Shown: positions 1-10,700 of the stretch, piece by piece | Layout: each line of letters begins with the position of its first letter | Numbering within the stretch: position 1 is the first letter of the stretch | Origin: Anniella stebbinsi | Lineage: Eukaryota > Chordata > Lepidosauria > Squamata > Anniellidae | Reading direction: 5' to 3' | Length of the DNA stretch: 64,000 nt | NCBI GenBank assembly: GCA_029215795.1 | Contig: JARDYH010000002.1 | Location: 111,164,501 to 111,228,500, forward strand | Made by a program: the position numbers and the translations under genes | Notes under the pieces: generated by a model | Seen by the model: the letters and a program-made list of their open reading frames with translations, nothing else | Database searches by the model: none | Told to the model about the DNA's origin: nothing

Positions 1-97
1 AGAAGAGGTTTTCCAAGTAAATACACTATTTGACAGGTGTTTAACAAAAATACAAGTGTCTGGCAAACCCGATGGTTAGACAAACATACAAATCACG

Positions 98-111
98 GGG
101 GGGGGGGGGGC
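98..111. repeat. poly-G tract
   Basis: An uninterrupted run of about 14 G residues. The rest of the first 540 bases shows no exon or recognisable element. Confidence 0.8.
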
Positions 112-546
112 TAGGATAAAGTGTGCAACCTCCCTGAAGCATTAAGGAGCTGTTTTTTTATTTGAAAGTTACAGATGTGGCAGTTAAGGAATGGCAGTGA
201 TTGCAGTTGAACAGCTCACTTCTCTTTGGACAGCCTAGTTGTCTTTTAAAGATGATACACTTCACTGTCTCTCCCTCAGATTTAAAGCTTTTGCTTTTTT
301 TTTTTTTTAACCATTGCAAGAAGATTGCTTCCACTGAGAAGCATTCCAGCCTGGCCAAAGGATGCAGCATTCATTTTGATTAAATTTATTGTGAGACCTT
401 TGCTAAGCATTATGTTTGCCAGCTTGTTTCTGAGCTTCTGAGAAATGTCAAAGTCCAGGTCAAATAGGAAGTGATCTTCAGCAAACACCAGATCAATGAA
501 ATCTGTAGGATGCTGGAAAGGAGTCAGATTGAAGCCCAAGAGGGTG

Positions 547-550
<4 letters not shown>

Positions 551-589
<39 letters not shown>
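551..589. repeat. (GA)n microsatellite
   Basis: About 19 uninterrupted GA dinucleotides. No gene is recognisable in the flanking 590-1200 interval. Confidence 0.95.
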
Positions 590-592
<3 letters not shown>

Positions 593-1211
593 CATGCTGA
601 AGCTAATAGGGGAAAATGGTAGTGAGCAAAGGGAATCATATCTCCATAAAAATACACAGGTACAGAAAGTCTGTGGCTATGGTAGATAGTTGTTCTACAT
701 AGATAATTTTCTTCCTGTAACCATGATTTAAAAAAAAATTATGTGAAATTCCAAACAATGGATAGAATTCATGGCAGGGATTCAAAGGCAGAAAGCGCTT
801 GTGTAGCATACATGCAAGAAGGCAGCTCCACACATTATTAAATGATGATCCAGAAGGCCCCAGAACTTCAGAAGGGGCTTTTGGGAGGGCGGGTGCAAAG
901 GCTTGCGGTAAGAAGGGAGGACCTGAACATCCTGGTGTGTGTGCAGAACACAGCATGTGCCTTTTGGGATTCCTGACAACTAAGAGCCTTGGGGTGCGAT
1001 GGGGTTGGGGAATGTAAATATATACATACGCACACACAAAGCTCCACCTGCTTGCATGGACACTGCTTGAGCTGGATTACAGGGTGCTGGTCAGGCACCC
1101 TGCCCAGCCTAGAAGGCCTCCAAATGATAGCACTGGTCACTGCAATGTTTTTGTGTGTGTTTAACTTTAAACAGGGTCTAGGCACCCTCCAGGGGGAAGC
1201 CGCAGACATGC

Positions 1212-1455
1212 GTGTTATTTTATTTATTTTTATTTATTGTTGCGTTTACATCCCACCTTTTTTCCTCTTGCAAGGAACCCAAGGCAGCTTACACGGTCCT
1301 CCTCCTCTCCATTTTATCCTCACAACAACCCTGTGAGGTAGGCTGGGCTGAGTCAGTGATCGGCCCAAAGTCACCCAATGGGCTTCATGGCTGAGTAAAG
1401 GTTGGAACCCGGATCTCCCAAGTCCCAGTCCAACACTCTAACCACTATGCCATGC
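1212..1455 (-). mobile_element. tRNA-derived SINE, minus orientation
   Basis: Read on the minus strand, the element begins with a tRNA-like head (box A-like GTGGTTAGAGTGTTGGACT, box B-like GGTTCCAACC). It continues through the body 'cctacctcacagggttgttg' and ends in an A/T-rich tail of TAAA/AATA units at 1212-1245. The same family recurs on the plus strand near 12410 and 61270. This is the common squamate SINE type; the exact subfamily name was not checked. Confidence 0.85.
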
Positions 1456-1794
1456 TGGCGCTTTTTGTTCCCCAGAAGGCTTCTGGAGCAATGTTATGTG
1501 TCCAGAGGTCCTCTGGAGAATGAAGATATGCACATCTCTGGACCATTGCTCTGCAGTACGCCTTATTTCTTTTTAACATCCCCCCACACAAAACACACAC
1601 AAGACATTGCACGTTGACTGCCCATGCCATTGCTGCCATTTCGGTTCTGCCAGGCTGCCAACACCACCGTCACCTGCTCCATCATTATGCATAGTGTACA
1701 CAGAATGAGTGGGGAGAGGTCTTTCTCCCACTCCTAATACTAGTGCCCAGTGAGGTCATCCCACAATGCTGAATGGTGGGAGATTCAGGACAAA

Positions 1795-2130
1795 TAAAAG
1801 GATGTCCTTCTGCACACAGGGCATAGTTAAATGATAGGATTCACTACCACATGATGTAGTGATAGCCACCAACTTGGATGGCTTTCTAAGAGGATCAGAC
1901 AAATTCATGGAGAATAAGGCTATCAATAACTATTATCCGGATGCCTATATATTGCCTCTAGTATCCGAGATAGGCAGTATGCCTCTGTATGCCATTTACT
2001 GGGGAACACAAGTGGGAGGATGCTATTGCATTCTTGTCCTACCTGTGAGCTTCCCACAGGCAGCTGCTTCGCCACTATGTGAACAGAGTGCTGGACTAGA
2101 TAAGCCTTTGGTCTGATGTTCTTATGTTCC
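1795..2130 (+). mobile_element. CR1-like LINE 3' fragment (tentative)
   Basis: This degenerate stretch ends in the phrase 'gtgctggactagataagcc' followed by 'tggtctgatgttcttatgtt'. Matching fragments occur in reverse at 6155-6480 and 58740 onward, and forward near 36000. The sequence has the feel of the 3' end of a CR1-type non-LTR element common in sauropsids. That identity is recalled, not aligned. Confidence 0.5.
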
Positions 2131-2879
2131 TGTCTCTGCTGCCTGTAAGAGGCAGAGAGAGAACAGACATGTCCCTTTTTCTTTTTTTACCCCTTTAAAA
2201 CTTTACAGAAGGTGCTGGGCCTTTGCTGCTTGGCGCACCTGACAATTTCTATAAAAAGAAAGGCAAAAGGACCCAGTTGTTCCCTTTGATCATCCTCAGA
2301 AGCAGTGGAGGAACAGGAGTGAACAAGCAAGTGAAGTTGATGGGGGAGGCGGGGGAGAAAGCAGGGCAACTAAGAGCTTCTCTAAACAAGCAATTGATAG
2401 CAAGCTCATGACTGCCCACTCATGGACGTTTGCAAGTTGATTACATGACATCATGAATGACCAGGACGTCTCCCATGGTATCTGTTGAAAATTCCGCCAT
2501 GAAAAGAACCACTTTTAAAGTGGTAACAACCTAAAAAAAGCTGGCTTTCACCTCTAGATGGTGCTGTCTCAATGGAAGTGAACAGAGGGCAAATATTCAA
2601 TTCAAACCACGTGGTTGCCCCTCTCTGCCCATGCAATGCAGCCCATAACAATCATGCCAAATAGCAGGATGCAGAAATGCCCCAGGTAAGCAACATGATT
2701 TCCCCTTAAGGTAAGATGTCCTAAGTGACCGGGGGTGGTGGAGGCTCTGGAGGACAGGTTGCCCAGAGCTCCTTCCAGGCTGGCAGCATCACTACCTACT
2801 TACCCTGCGTTACTTCAGACAACTCTCTTACAAACTTTTCCATTGGTAAGCTCCATTAAGCTTGTTGCTTCACAGGTCA

Positions 2880-3117
2880 GTATGCAGTTTATGTAAAACT
2901 TCGGGCAGAATGGATAGTAATACGCTGTTTTAAATCTGTATTTTAAATTGGTATTCATTTTTGCATTGCTGCTTGGTTTTATCCTGCTTGTGTTCATATA
3001 TTGTATTTTTATACTGTTGTTGTTTTATATTTTGAATGGTTTTTATGGTTTTAATTTTTGTAAACCGCCCAGAGAGGTTCGGCTATTGGGTGGTATAAAA
3101 ATGCAATAAATAAATAA
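2880..3117 (+). mobile_element. LINE (L2/CR1-like) 3' tail
   Basis: A T-rich run leads into 'aaccgcccagagaggttcgg' and then 'ctattgggtggtataaaaat', ending in AATAAATAAATA. The same tail occurs in reverse orientation at 32180-32345. This looks like the terminal hairpin and short-repeat tail of an L2/CR1-like LINE; no coding part is visible here. Confidence 0.55.
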
Positions 3118-3439
3118 ATTTCCAGCATTTGGATAAGCCCTAGTAATTATTTGTGTTTCTATTCACAGCATCCAATGATGACCAGAGAGTACATTATGGC
3201 TACATAGGAGGAATCAAGAACTGGAAGCCTCTTGGGCAAATCTATCCCCTCCCCCAGACATCATTGACCATGGGCAAAAGAGGCAAGTCAAGGGAGAGGC
3301 GTCTGATCATCTGTGGCAGCAAGAGTGGATGTCAAGCCACTGAGGGTGGGGGTGGGGATTGGCGGCTTAGCTCTCCACCCTGACTCTATTTTCAATGCAA
3401 GCCTCCAAGAAATCTAGCTGCTGACCAGGCCCACACACA

Positions 3440-4234
3440 CTACACTGGATGATTATAAAAGAGGTATGGGAAGAAGATGTAAGGGAAATAATCAATGAAA
3501 ATAACTGGGGGAGGATATGGAATGTAAGAATGTTAAAGTTATTGTCGATTAGAATAAAGGAGAACTATTATAAGACAGTTTGGAGATGGTATCTAACACC
3601 TGTAAGATTTCACCAGATGGATAAAAAAGTGTCTAAGAATTGTTGGAGGGGATGTCAGGAGGTTGGGACCTATTTTCATATGTGGTGGAGCTGTGAACAA
3701 GTGCGAAAATTCTGGGAAAGGGTTTTTAAAGAAATAAGCGATATAATTGGAAGTAAATTGGAATTAAACCCAAAGTTAGCTCTACTAGCAATATGGGATA
3801 GTAGGAATAAGCATATAATTAATAGAGAATTGGTAAACAACCTCCTGGCACCCGTTAGAATAATGATTGCTAAAAATTGGAAAGGACAACGAAGTTATAT
3901 AATAGAAGACTGGTATAAAGAAATCTGGGATTTAGCTTTGAATGATATGTTGACATGTAAAATGAAAATAAAGAGGGGAATGTCCAGTAAGAGTGATTTT
4001 GGAGAAATATGGACTCCCTTTTTGGAATATGTTTTAAGATCGGGAAAGGGACAAACGCCATCAAAAGAATCGTTAAAATTTTGGAAGGAGGAAGAATTAT
4101 TATGAGAAGGTCTCGGGGGGGTGCACGGGGGAAGTTGAGGGTGGTAGTTTGTTTTATATTGTGTATTATGTGTATGTTTGTTTTGTGGAAATTAATAAAA
4201 ATTATTTTTTTTAAAAAAAACTACACTGGATGAT
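3440..4234 (+). mobile_element. 5'-truncated L1 insertion with perfect target-site duplications
   Basis: The direct repeat ctacactggatgat occurs at 3440-3453 and again at 4221-4234. Between them lie about 767 bp holding the 3' end of an L1 ORF2, a short 3' region and an A-rich tail (TTTAAAAAAAA just before 4221). A perfect 14-bp duplication, a poly-A end and heavy 5' truncation are the hallmarks of target-primed L1 insertion. The intact reading frame and perfect duplication suggest a fairly young copy. The flanking sequence is unrelated intergenic DNA. Confidence 0.93.
3449..4105 (+). CDS. L1 ORF2p C-terminal fragment (218 aa, open)
   Basis: The reading frame encodes the C-terminal part of an L1 ORF2 protein. 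A cysteine-rich knuckle (CWRGC...YFHMWWSC, pattern C-X3-C-X7-H-X4-C) lies about 65 residues in, followed by the Trp-rich tail (AKNWKGQ, IEDWYKEIWDL) typical of lizard-type L1. Endonuclease and reverse transcriptase are absent because the copy is 5'-truncated. The ATG at 3449 lies inside the host target-site duplication, not in L1 itself. No promoter is evident, so the frame is probably not expressed. A related copy at 54071 has CX2CX8HX4C, so the cysteine spacing differs here. Confidence 0.85.
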   Translation: MIIKEVWEEDVREIINENNWGRIWNVRMLKLLSIRIKENYYKTVWRWYLTPVRFHQMDKKVSKNCWRGCQEVGTYFHMWWSCEQVRKFWERVFKEISDIIGSKLELNPKLALLAIWDSRNKHIINRELVNNLLAPVRIMIAKNWKGQRSYIIEDWYKEIWDLALNDMLTCKMKIKRGMSSKSDFGEIWTPFLEYVLRSGKGQTPSKESLKFWKEEELL

Positions 4235-5205
4235 ATCCTGTGAATTCTGCCTTGCAGAAGTTAAATATTAGATAGGGACCATGGAGCAAACCCATGGCTT
4301 TAGTTTGTTGACCCAAGGAACAAGACTCCTGTTTGTAAACAATACCCCATGTCCCTTCATTTGCATTTATGCGGTTCTGCACAGGCGGACTGCAGCCCAC
4401 CAGACTTGAGTTGGGGCCTGCCAAGTGCACCCCCACACCCCCACACCCCTCTTTTTTGTAGTTACAGGCAGGCAGCAAAACAGAAAGCTTGTCAAGTCCC
4501 TAGGAGACTGCTGCACAAGGCTAGTGGGCTGTGCTTGGCTTGACAGGTCACAAGTTGTACAGGCCTGTGTTAATGGGCGAAAACCTAAGGCTGCCATGCT
4601 GGGTAGACTTACCTAGGAGTGCACTGTAAATATGCTACTGAATCCTGGGAGAAAGACAACTATTCTGCTGGCGGGAAGCATCCCCGAGGATTTGAGATAC
4701 AGCGCCTGCCTTTTAATGTTCCATTTTTAAACACGGGACGGTGGGTAAATCTTAACCGGGACTTTTACTTCTAAGTCTATCTCTGGAATTCAGCAAGTGG
4801 CTGCCAAGTGCTAATGCATTTTGCATTCTTCCTCAGTATCAGGAAATTTCAGCCTGCCAAGTTTCAACTAGAACTGCTGATGCCAAGGGGATTGATGATG
4901 CATAAACATGCTGAGCCACAGAAGTGCTCAGATCAATCCATCCTCCTGTCAGAGGGGGTCTTTGGTCACAGAGGTCAGACCCGCAGCAGGTACAACTGGA
5001 GATGGCACTCAACAGCCTATCAGGGCAAGGAGGCAACAGTTTGTCACAGAGAAAATACATGACCAAGAACAATAAGCTGTTTAAAGAAGCGCCTGGCTTC
5101 TGGTACAGGAGCCCACCCTCTCTTGGTACGAAAATGCATGTTCCTCCACATCCCTAACTTGGGGGTATCCATACACCTCTGCTTTGAAGTTGGTTCCCTC
5201 AAAAC
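4235..5205. other. Intergenic, nothing recognised
   Basis: No exon, RNA gene or clear repeat boundary was recognised in this stretch. Open frames here are short and lack any family signature. Confidence 0.5.
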
Positions 5206-5393
5206 CTCATAGCTATGGTGACCATATGGAAAGGAGGACAGGGCTCCTGGATCTTTAACAGTTGCATAGAAAAGGGGATTTCAGCAGGTGTCATTTGTAT
5301 GCATGCAGCACCTGGTGAAATTCCCTCTTCATCACAACAGTTAAAGCTGCAGGAGTCCTGTCCTCCTTTTCATATGGTCACTCTACTTATAGC
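5206..5393. mobile_element. 172-bp hAT-like MITE (monomer form)
   Basis: The element spans 5214-5385 and starts tatggtgaccatatgg, ending in catatggtcactcta, which are inverted terminal repeats. It is flanked by 8-bp duplications ctcatagc (5206-5213) and cttatagc (5386-5393), one mismatch apart. Its interior is shared with the arms of the 320-bp elements at 19074, 22769 and 36723 (for example 'tgaaattccctcttcatcac'). Eight-base duplications point to the hAT superfamily. It encodes nothing. Confidence 0.85.
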
Positions 5394-6154
5394 ATCGCTG
5401 CTATGGGGTGGGAATGATACATTTAGATGGCAGGGGGGAGTGTGGGCTTTCCAGCCAAATAACAGCAGCGCCAGCAGCTATTTGGCTCATTAAGCCTGTC
5501 CCCTGATCTGTCTTCCCGCGCTTACTGTCCATGTAAAATTCAACTGAATTCTGCCTCTATACACAGTGGAGGTTCTACTGGCAGTTATTATGGGGAACAG
5601 AGAAAAGGAAGAGCAGAGCTACCCGTAAAGAGTCTGCAAAAATGATCCAAACAGCAATTAGCACAACAACAACAACGTGGTAAAACACACTGCAAAAAAA
5701 GTGCAGTTTCAGAGGTAGAAGCCTGATGTGGCTGCGAGTTGGCGCTGTGTTATATAAACAATGCAGAGCCACTGTGCAGCCATAATGGGATGAACAGACT
5801 ATCTAGACAACCCCCCTGTATGCAGCGATGGGAGCATGTTAACATCAAGCATCTACATGCGTGCCGCTGCCAGCTTTTTTTTCTGGCAAGACTCCTGTGT
5901 TCTTTGTTCGGTTTCTTTAACAGCTGGATAACAAGCACAAATTCAGCTGATGATGTTTTTTACACCCTCCACCTTTTGCAGTGATCAGTATGCTGGGAAA
6001 GGCTACATCAGCTGCACTTCTGCTTGTTTTGTGCTCACCTGTGCTCAGCTTGTAGTGTGTGTTCTTCAACCCAGAGTCCCTGCACTCAGGTTTTAGAGCA
6101 GGTAGCAGGTTCTACCCTGTTGACCAGGCAATGGGAAAAGGTCAGAGCCGAGTA

Positions 6155-6480
6155 GTGAAGAACATAAGAAGACCCATGTTGGATCAAACCAAGGGTCCAT
6201 CTAGTCCAGCATTCTGTTCACACAGCTGGCCAACCAGCTGTCAACCAGGAACCCACAAGCAAGATATGAGTACAGCACTGCCTTCCCACCCATGTTCCCC
6301 AACAACTGGTATACATAGGCTTACTGCCTCTGCTACTGGAAGTAGCACATAGCTATTAGGACTAGTAGCCATTGATAGCCTTCTCCTCTTAAATAGGTCA
6401 ATCCAGAGGCCTCATAAAGACCTGATTCTGAGGGGTTGGACCCTGAGATGCCCAGTTCAAGTCCCCGAGCATCTGACATC
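6155..6480 (-). mobile_element. CR1-like fragment, minus orientation (tentative)
   Basis: The stretch starts with 'gaacataagaagacccatgt' and 'caaaccaagggtccatctag', the reverse complement of the fragment at 1795-2130. It closely parallels 58740-58900 ('aactggtatacata', 'ctgcctctg'). It is noncoding and degenerate. Confidence 0.5.
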
Positions 6481-7187
6481 ATGCAGGTCTTAAAGCCCAG
6501 GAAAAACAAATCCTACCCGTTTATGCCTCTGCGTAGTCAGCTCTTGCTCCTCTAGGAACCATTTAGACATTATCGGAGCGCATAGATGCTGCCTCTCCAT
6601 AGCTGTTTCCAATGCTGCTAGATAACAGCTGTAAAAAAAAAATTGGGGTCTGGGGAATGATGGAGTTCTTTTCCACCCTCCTATCCTGGCCCAGGATACC
6701 TCCTTTCCACGTACCTTTCCCAATGCTCTTGCCCCTTCACTGGTCTGGGATTCTTATAAAAATCTTTCCCCCATGTAGCTTGGCTTTCTGGCATGGGTGC
6801 AAATGGGATAAGCATCAATGGCCAGGCCCTTGAGCAAGTTCTGTTGCTTGAGCAGTTGGTAAATGCGGCAGGGAGCAGAACCACTTGGGTGGAAGTCCAG
6901 GCACATACGTAGCTTGGACTGGGAGCAACTGCGGAGGCAGAAGCAACACGGACGCTGGGAAAAGACAAGCGTAGACTTTACTGCACTCTGGTGTTAATGT
7001 TCAAGCATTAATTATATGAACAACATACTATATTAATAATTTATACTAAATATTAGTATAAAATATATTTCAAGATAACCCAAGTGGGTAATTCCTCTTA
7101 CTGATTAGTATTCACTGAATACCGTGTTTTCTCAGTTGTTCAGTTGTTAAAACTGTTTCCTGTCTTTTATCAAGGCAATCTAAAGAC

Positions 7188-7417
7188 AATGACTGGGTTC
7201 ACGCAACACGATAACCACACTCAAGGGTTGAGTGTGGTTGTCATTGAACTGTGGGTTGTTGTTGAACATGAGTTGTTGTGTTGTTGGAACTCAACTGCAA
7301 TACAATCCATGGCTTGTTATTGCAGCTGGGTTCAGACAACACAACAACCCATGTTTCAATGACAACTCATACTCAACTCTTGAATGTGGGTTATCATGTT
7401 GTATGAACCCAGTCAAT
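7188..7417. mobile_element. MITE with gactgggttca termini and 3-bp duplication
   Basis: The left end gactgggttcacgcaacac (from 7191) is mirrored at the right by tgttgtatgaacccagtc (to 7414). The 3-bp duplication AAT is seen on both sides (7188-7190, 7415-7417). The interior is rich in CAACA/TGTTG words and is itself partly palindromic. It lies just downstream of the FUT10 stop codon and may therefore be in the 3' UTR. A 3-bp duplication suggests a PIF/Harbinger-type element, which is an inference. Confidence 0.75.
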
Positions 7418-7458
7418 GGTTCTGTTACAGGCTCAGTCTTTTGTGGAAGGTTTTCTGG

Positions 7459-7464
7459 TTTATT
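7459..7464 (-). terminator. Candidate FUT10 poly(A) signal
   Basis: AATAAA on the minus strand (tttatt on plus) lies 47 bases after the FUT10 stop codon. The very short 3' UTR it implies makes this only one candidate; others may lie further downstream. Confidence 0.25.
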
Positions 7465-7510
7465 GTTGTCTTTTCCTGAGCTTGAGTCAAGGGCCCATTT
7501 CCTTTTAACA

Positions 7511-7735
7511 TCACTCTTTAAATACCAGAGTCCAAAACTCCTGAGCTGTGAAATTTCTGTTTCTTTCCACCAGCTGCCGCAGTGCATGAGCTTCTCTCTT
7601 GGACTGTTCAAAGCTGGGTATCCACATCGCCTGCAGAGCTGTTCTGTGCACATTTGGGGACGGAAAAAGAAATGCTTGAGGTCTGGGGCAGCTCAAGTGG
7701 CTGGCTTCTACGTTCCACCTTCTTGGTAACATTCC
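7511..7735 (-). CDS. FUT10: FUT10 coding exon 4 (C-terminus)
   Basis: The acceptor ttgtcag sits at 7736-7742 on the minus strand, and the exon opens with GGAATG (Gly-Met). It encodes residues 405-478 with the conserved MWIPSFEQSKREA and QEFWTLVFKE segments, followed by TGA. Confidence 0.93.
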   Translation of the reverse strand, partial: GMLPRRWNVEASHLSCPRPQAFLFPSPNVHRTALQAMWIPSFEQSKREAHALRQLVERNRNFTAQEFWTLVFKE

Positions 7736-10700
7736 CTGACAAGAGACAAAGGAACACGGTCTGAGTTTTATCAACCACCACGCAGTACTTGAGATGTGGG
7801 GATGAATATACTCTAAAATAGGAAAATTATATTTCGCTTTTCAGACCTGAGGCCTCCCTTTTAGCCCCAACCTACAATATGGGATTCACTTTTCTTCTTT
7901 TCTCTCAATGCTCAGTGAATGGCCTGGGAATACCTGATGGCCTAGAAGTGCGGAAGCTAAGCACTTTCAGAACTGATCAGGAACCTGGACAGGAGACCTC
8001 TAGGAATGTCATTGGAAAGTAAAATATAATTATAATAAATAGATATTTTAATAGTATTTTCTTTTAATCTCTAGGATTTTTCCTTTCTCTTCCCCTGCCC
8101 TCTCCTTTCCTTAAAAAAATGTAAAAAGAAAATTATGGTTGCATCATTGGTGCAACGCATTTTAAAGCTCATATACACACCAACCTCTTATCTAGCCCCA
8201 AACAGATAGCACACCATGGTTAGAACTACATCTTCTGTAAACATAGCCCACACCTTTAAGAGAGGCATCACAAGGGCACTTCGTTCAAGTCACTCACTAT
8301 AGAATATGGTTTACAGGTTCACTCAGTGCAACGCCTAAAGATTAAAACATGCTAGATGCATTTAGATCCAAACTGTAATGCCACTGAGAAGAAAGACCTG
8401 GATAAAAAAATACCTGCCATTACTTAATCTTTTGAAGGAGCAGGGAGTGAATCTGTAAACATTATTCTAAAGCACCAAATTTTACTGAAGTGATTGTGTG
8501 ATGTTGTTATTACTATTTAATAAAATGTGGAGTATATCGTAATAGCAATCTCGATTCTCCGACTGCCAGTCCTTATCTAGCCAAAACGGCACCATCCATG
8601 CACAAGAGGGAGGTATTGGGGCTGTCTAAATGCTCTAAAAGCCACGGGGTGGGTGCGCGGTGGTGCGGCGGTGGTTATACGACGCAGCAGCAATTGTGCA
8701 CTTTCCGCCGAAGCTGCGGAGAAAAAAGTCAGAGAATTACCCTGACTTTTTTTTCTGGAGCAAGGCGAGGACAGCACATCTGTCATCTGAGCCTCGCTCT
8801 GGAGTTGCAGTGGAGGCATGGCTGGGTGGATTGGTCACCGTCTGCCTGGACAGAAAACAGGGGACGTGACCGGTGTCAGAAACCCTGTGCTTTCACAGTG
8901 GCATCAAGATTAGCTGGCACCACCCTGCAGCAGCAAAAGCACTGAGTTTTGCATCATCACAGTGGCAACCTGCCACCGTAAAAATAGCCCCATCGACAGG
9001 GGATGGGGGGCACCCCAAGATTTGTAGAAGTACAAAAAGTCTTTAGGGGGGAAGCCCAATGAAGACGGAGCACGCACAGTGACCACAGGATGCTTGTTGA
9101 CTGACTGTTGGGGCAGGGAAGGAAAACCAGTTGGGAGGGGGAATGGAATTTCATGAAAAGAGCACTCTACATTGCAACATTTTGTTGCAGATCCACTTGT
9201 CTAAGGCCCTTTCCACACTAGGCAAAATGCCTGGAATGGCCCCCGGCTGCTCCCTGTGAGTCCAAGTGATGCACAGGGAGTCCCGGGGGGGAAGGGGAAT
9301 GGGATTTTCCTGTGTTAAAGGAAACCACAGAAATCCCGAAACTTCTGTGGTCCCGGGAAGTTCCCGGGACCGCAGAAGATGTGCCCGCCGGCCCTGGTGC
9401 TGCCGCACTTACTCAGGAGTAAGCATGGCAGCACCGATGGCCATGGAGCCGCACCACGTGGCTTTGTGGCCATTGGGAGAGAGGGGGATAGCAAATTTGT
9501 CATCCCCAAGATGGCGGGGAGGAGGGGACCCCTATCATATGCTAGTTGTTGTTGTTTTTTTAAACCACCTTACCTTTGCAGAGGAGCGCTCGTGAGCTCT
9601 CCGTCAAAGCGGGGGGGGGGGGGGGAGGGAATGGTGGCCCCGACTTGCAACGGCCAAGGAGAAGCCCAGGCCGTTGCATTTCTTATGTGTATTGGGCATG
9701 CCGATCCCGGAAGTAGCTACTTCTGGGATCCCTCGCCCTGAGCCCTCTACACGGCTATGGTGTAGAAAGGGCCTAAATTTAAGCAGTTCGTTGCATGCAA
9801 CCCGCTTTCACTGAAAACAGGATCCAGTGGCTTACAAGCTGAACACTAAAGTAGCAAATTCTCAGTGCAAGGCCTAGTGCGTTACTTCCCTTTGAGCATG
9901 GACGTTAACTAAATAGGAGTTGAGCTCACCGAATAAGGGGACTGTTTGCGTCCTCTTCTGCCATGGAAAGGGCATAGCAGTGCCAAAAACTATCTCCCCA
10001 ACCACCACCATCAAAAAGAGAGAGAGAAAGCTTTGCTTTCCTTTGTTCAGTTTTCCTTCTGCCACAATTGTCTCACTAGTGTACTTAAGTGTTTTAGTTT
10101 TAAATATGCTATTGAGATGTCGCTGCTTTACATCTGTCCCTTGCTTTTTACGGTATTGTTTGAATGTTGCATTTGTATTCACTTTTTTAAACCACTGGGG
10201 GGTTTTGTGGTCAAAAGGTGGCATAGACATAAACAATGCCCGGGGAGCTCTCCTGGCTTCTGCCCCAGCCTCCGTTAACCAGATCTTTTACTTCAGGAGA
10301 GCTACAGAGTGGCTGCATTTGGACAACACATCAAGCAACTGAGGTGGGGGGAAACAATCGTCAGTTGTGTTGCTTATTGTGTTGTGTGGAGGGTAACACG
10401 CCACTCACAAACTATTGATGGTATGCTATTCCGCCCAAATAAGCAACTGAGAGAAACAACTGGCTTGCAAGTCGTTTAGCTCGAAGCCAGTTGTTTAAAG
10501 TGTTGTGTTGAGGGGTGAGTGTGTTAATGGCGTGTGGTGAGTGGGTTAAAACACAAGCCCATAGAGGCAGGCAGCAAGAGCAACCAAAGCGGCGGCTGCC
10601 ACTCTGCTACAACTGGTGCAACTTGCAGAGGCTGCTGGGATAGAACTGGGAGGACTGAGGGAGAAGGGAGGGTGGGGAGAGGAGCGGGGGCTGTGTCAGT

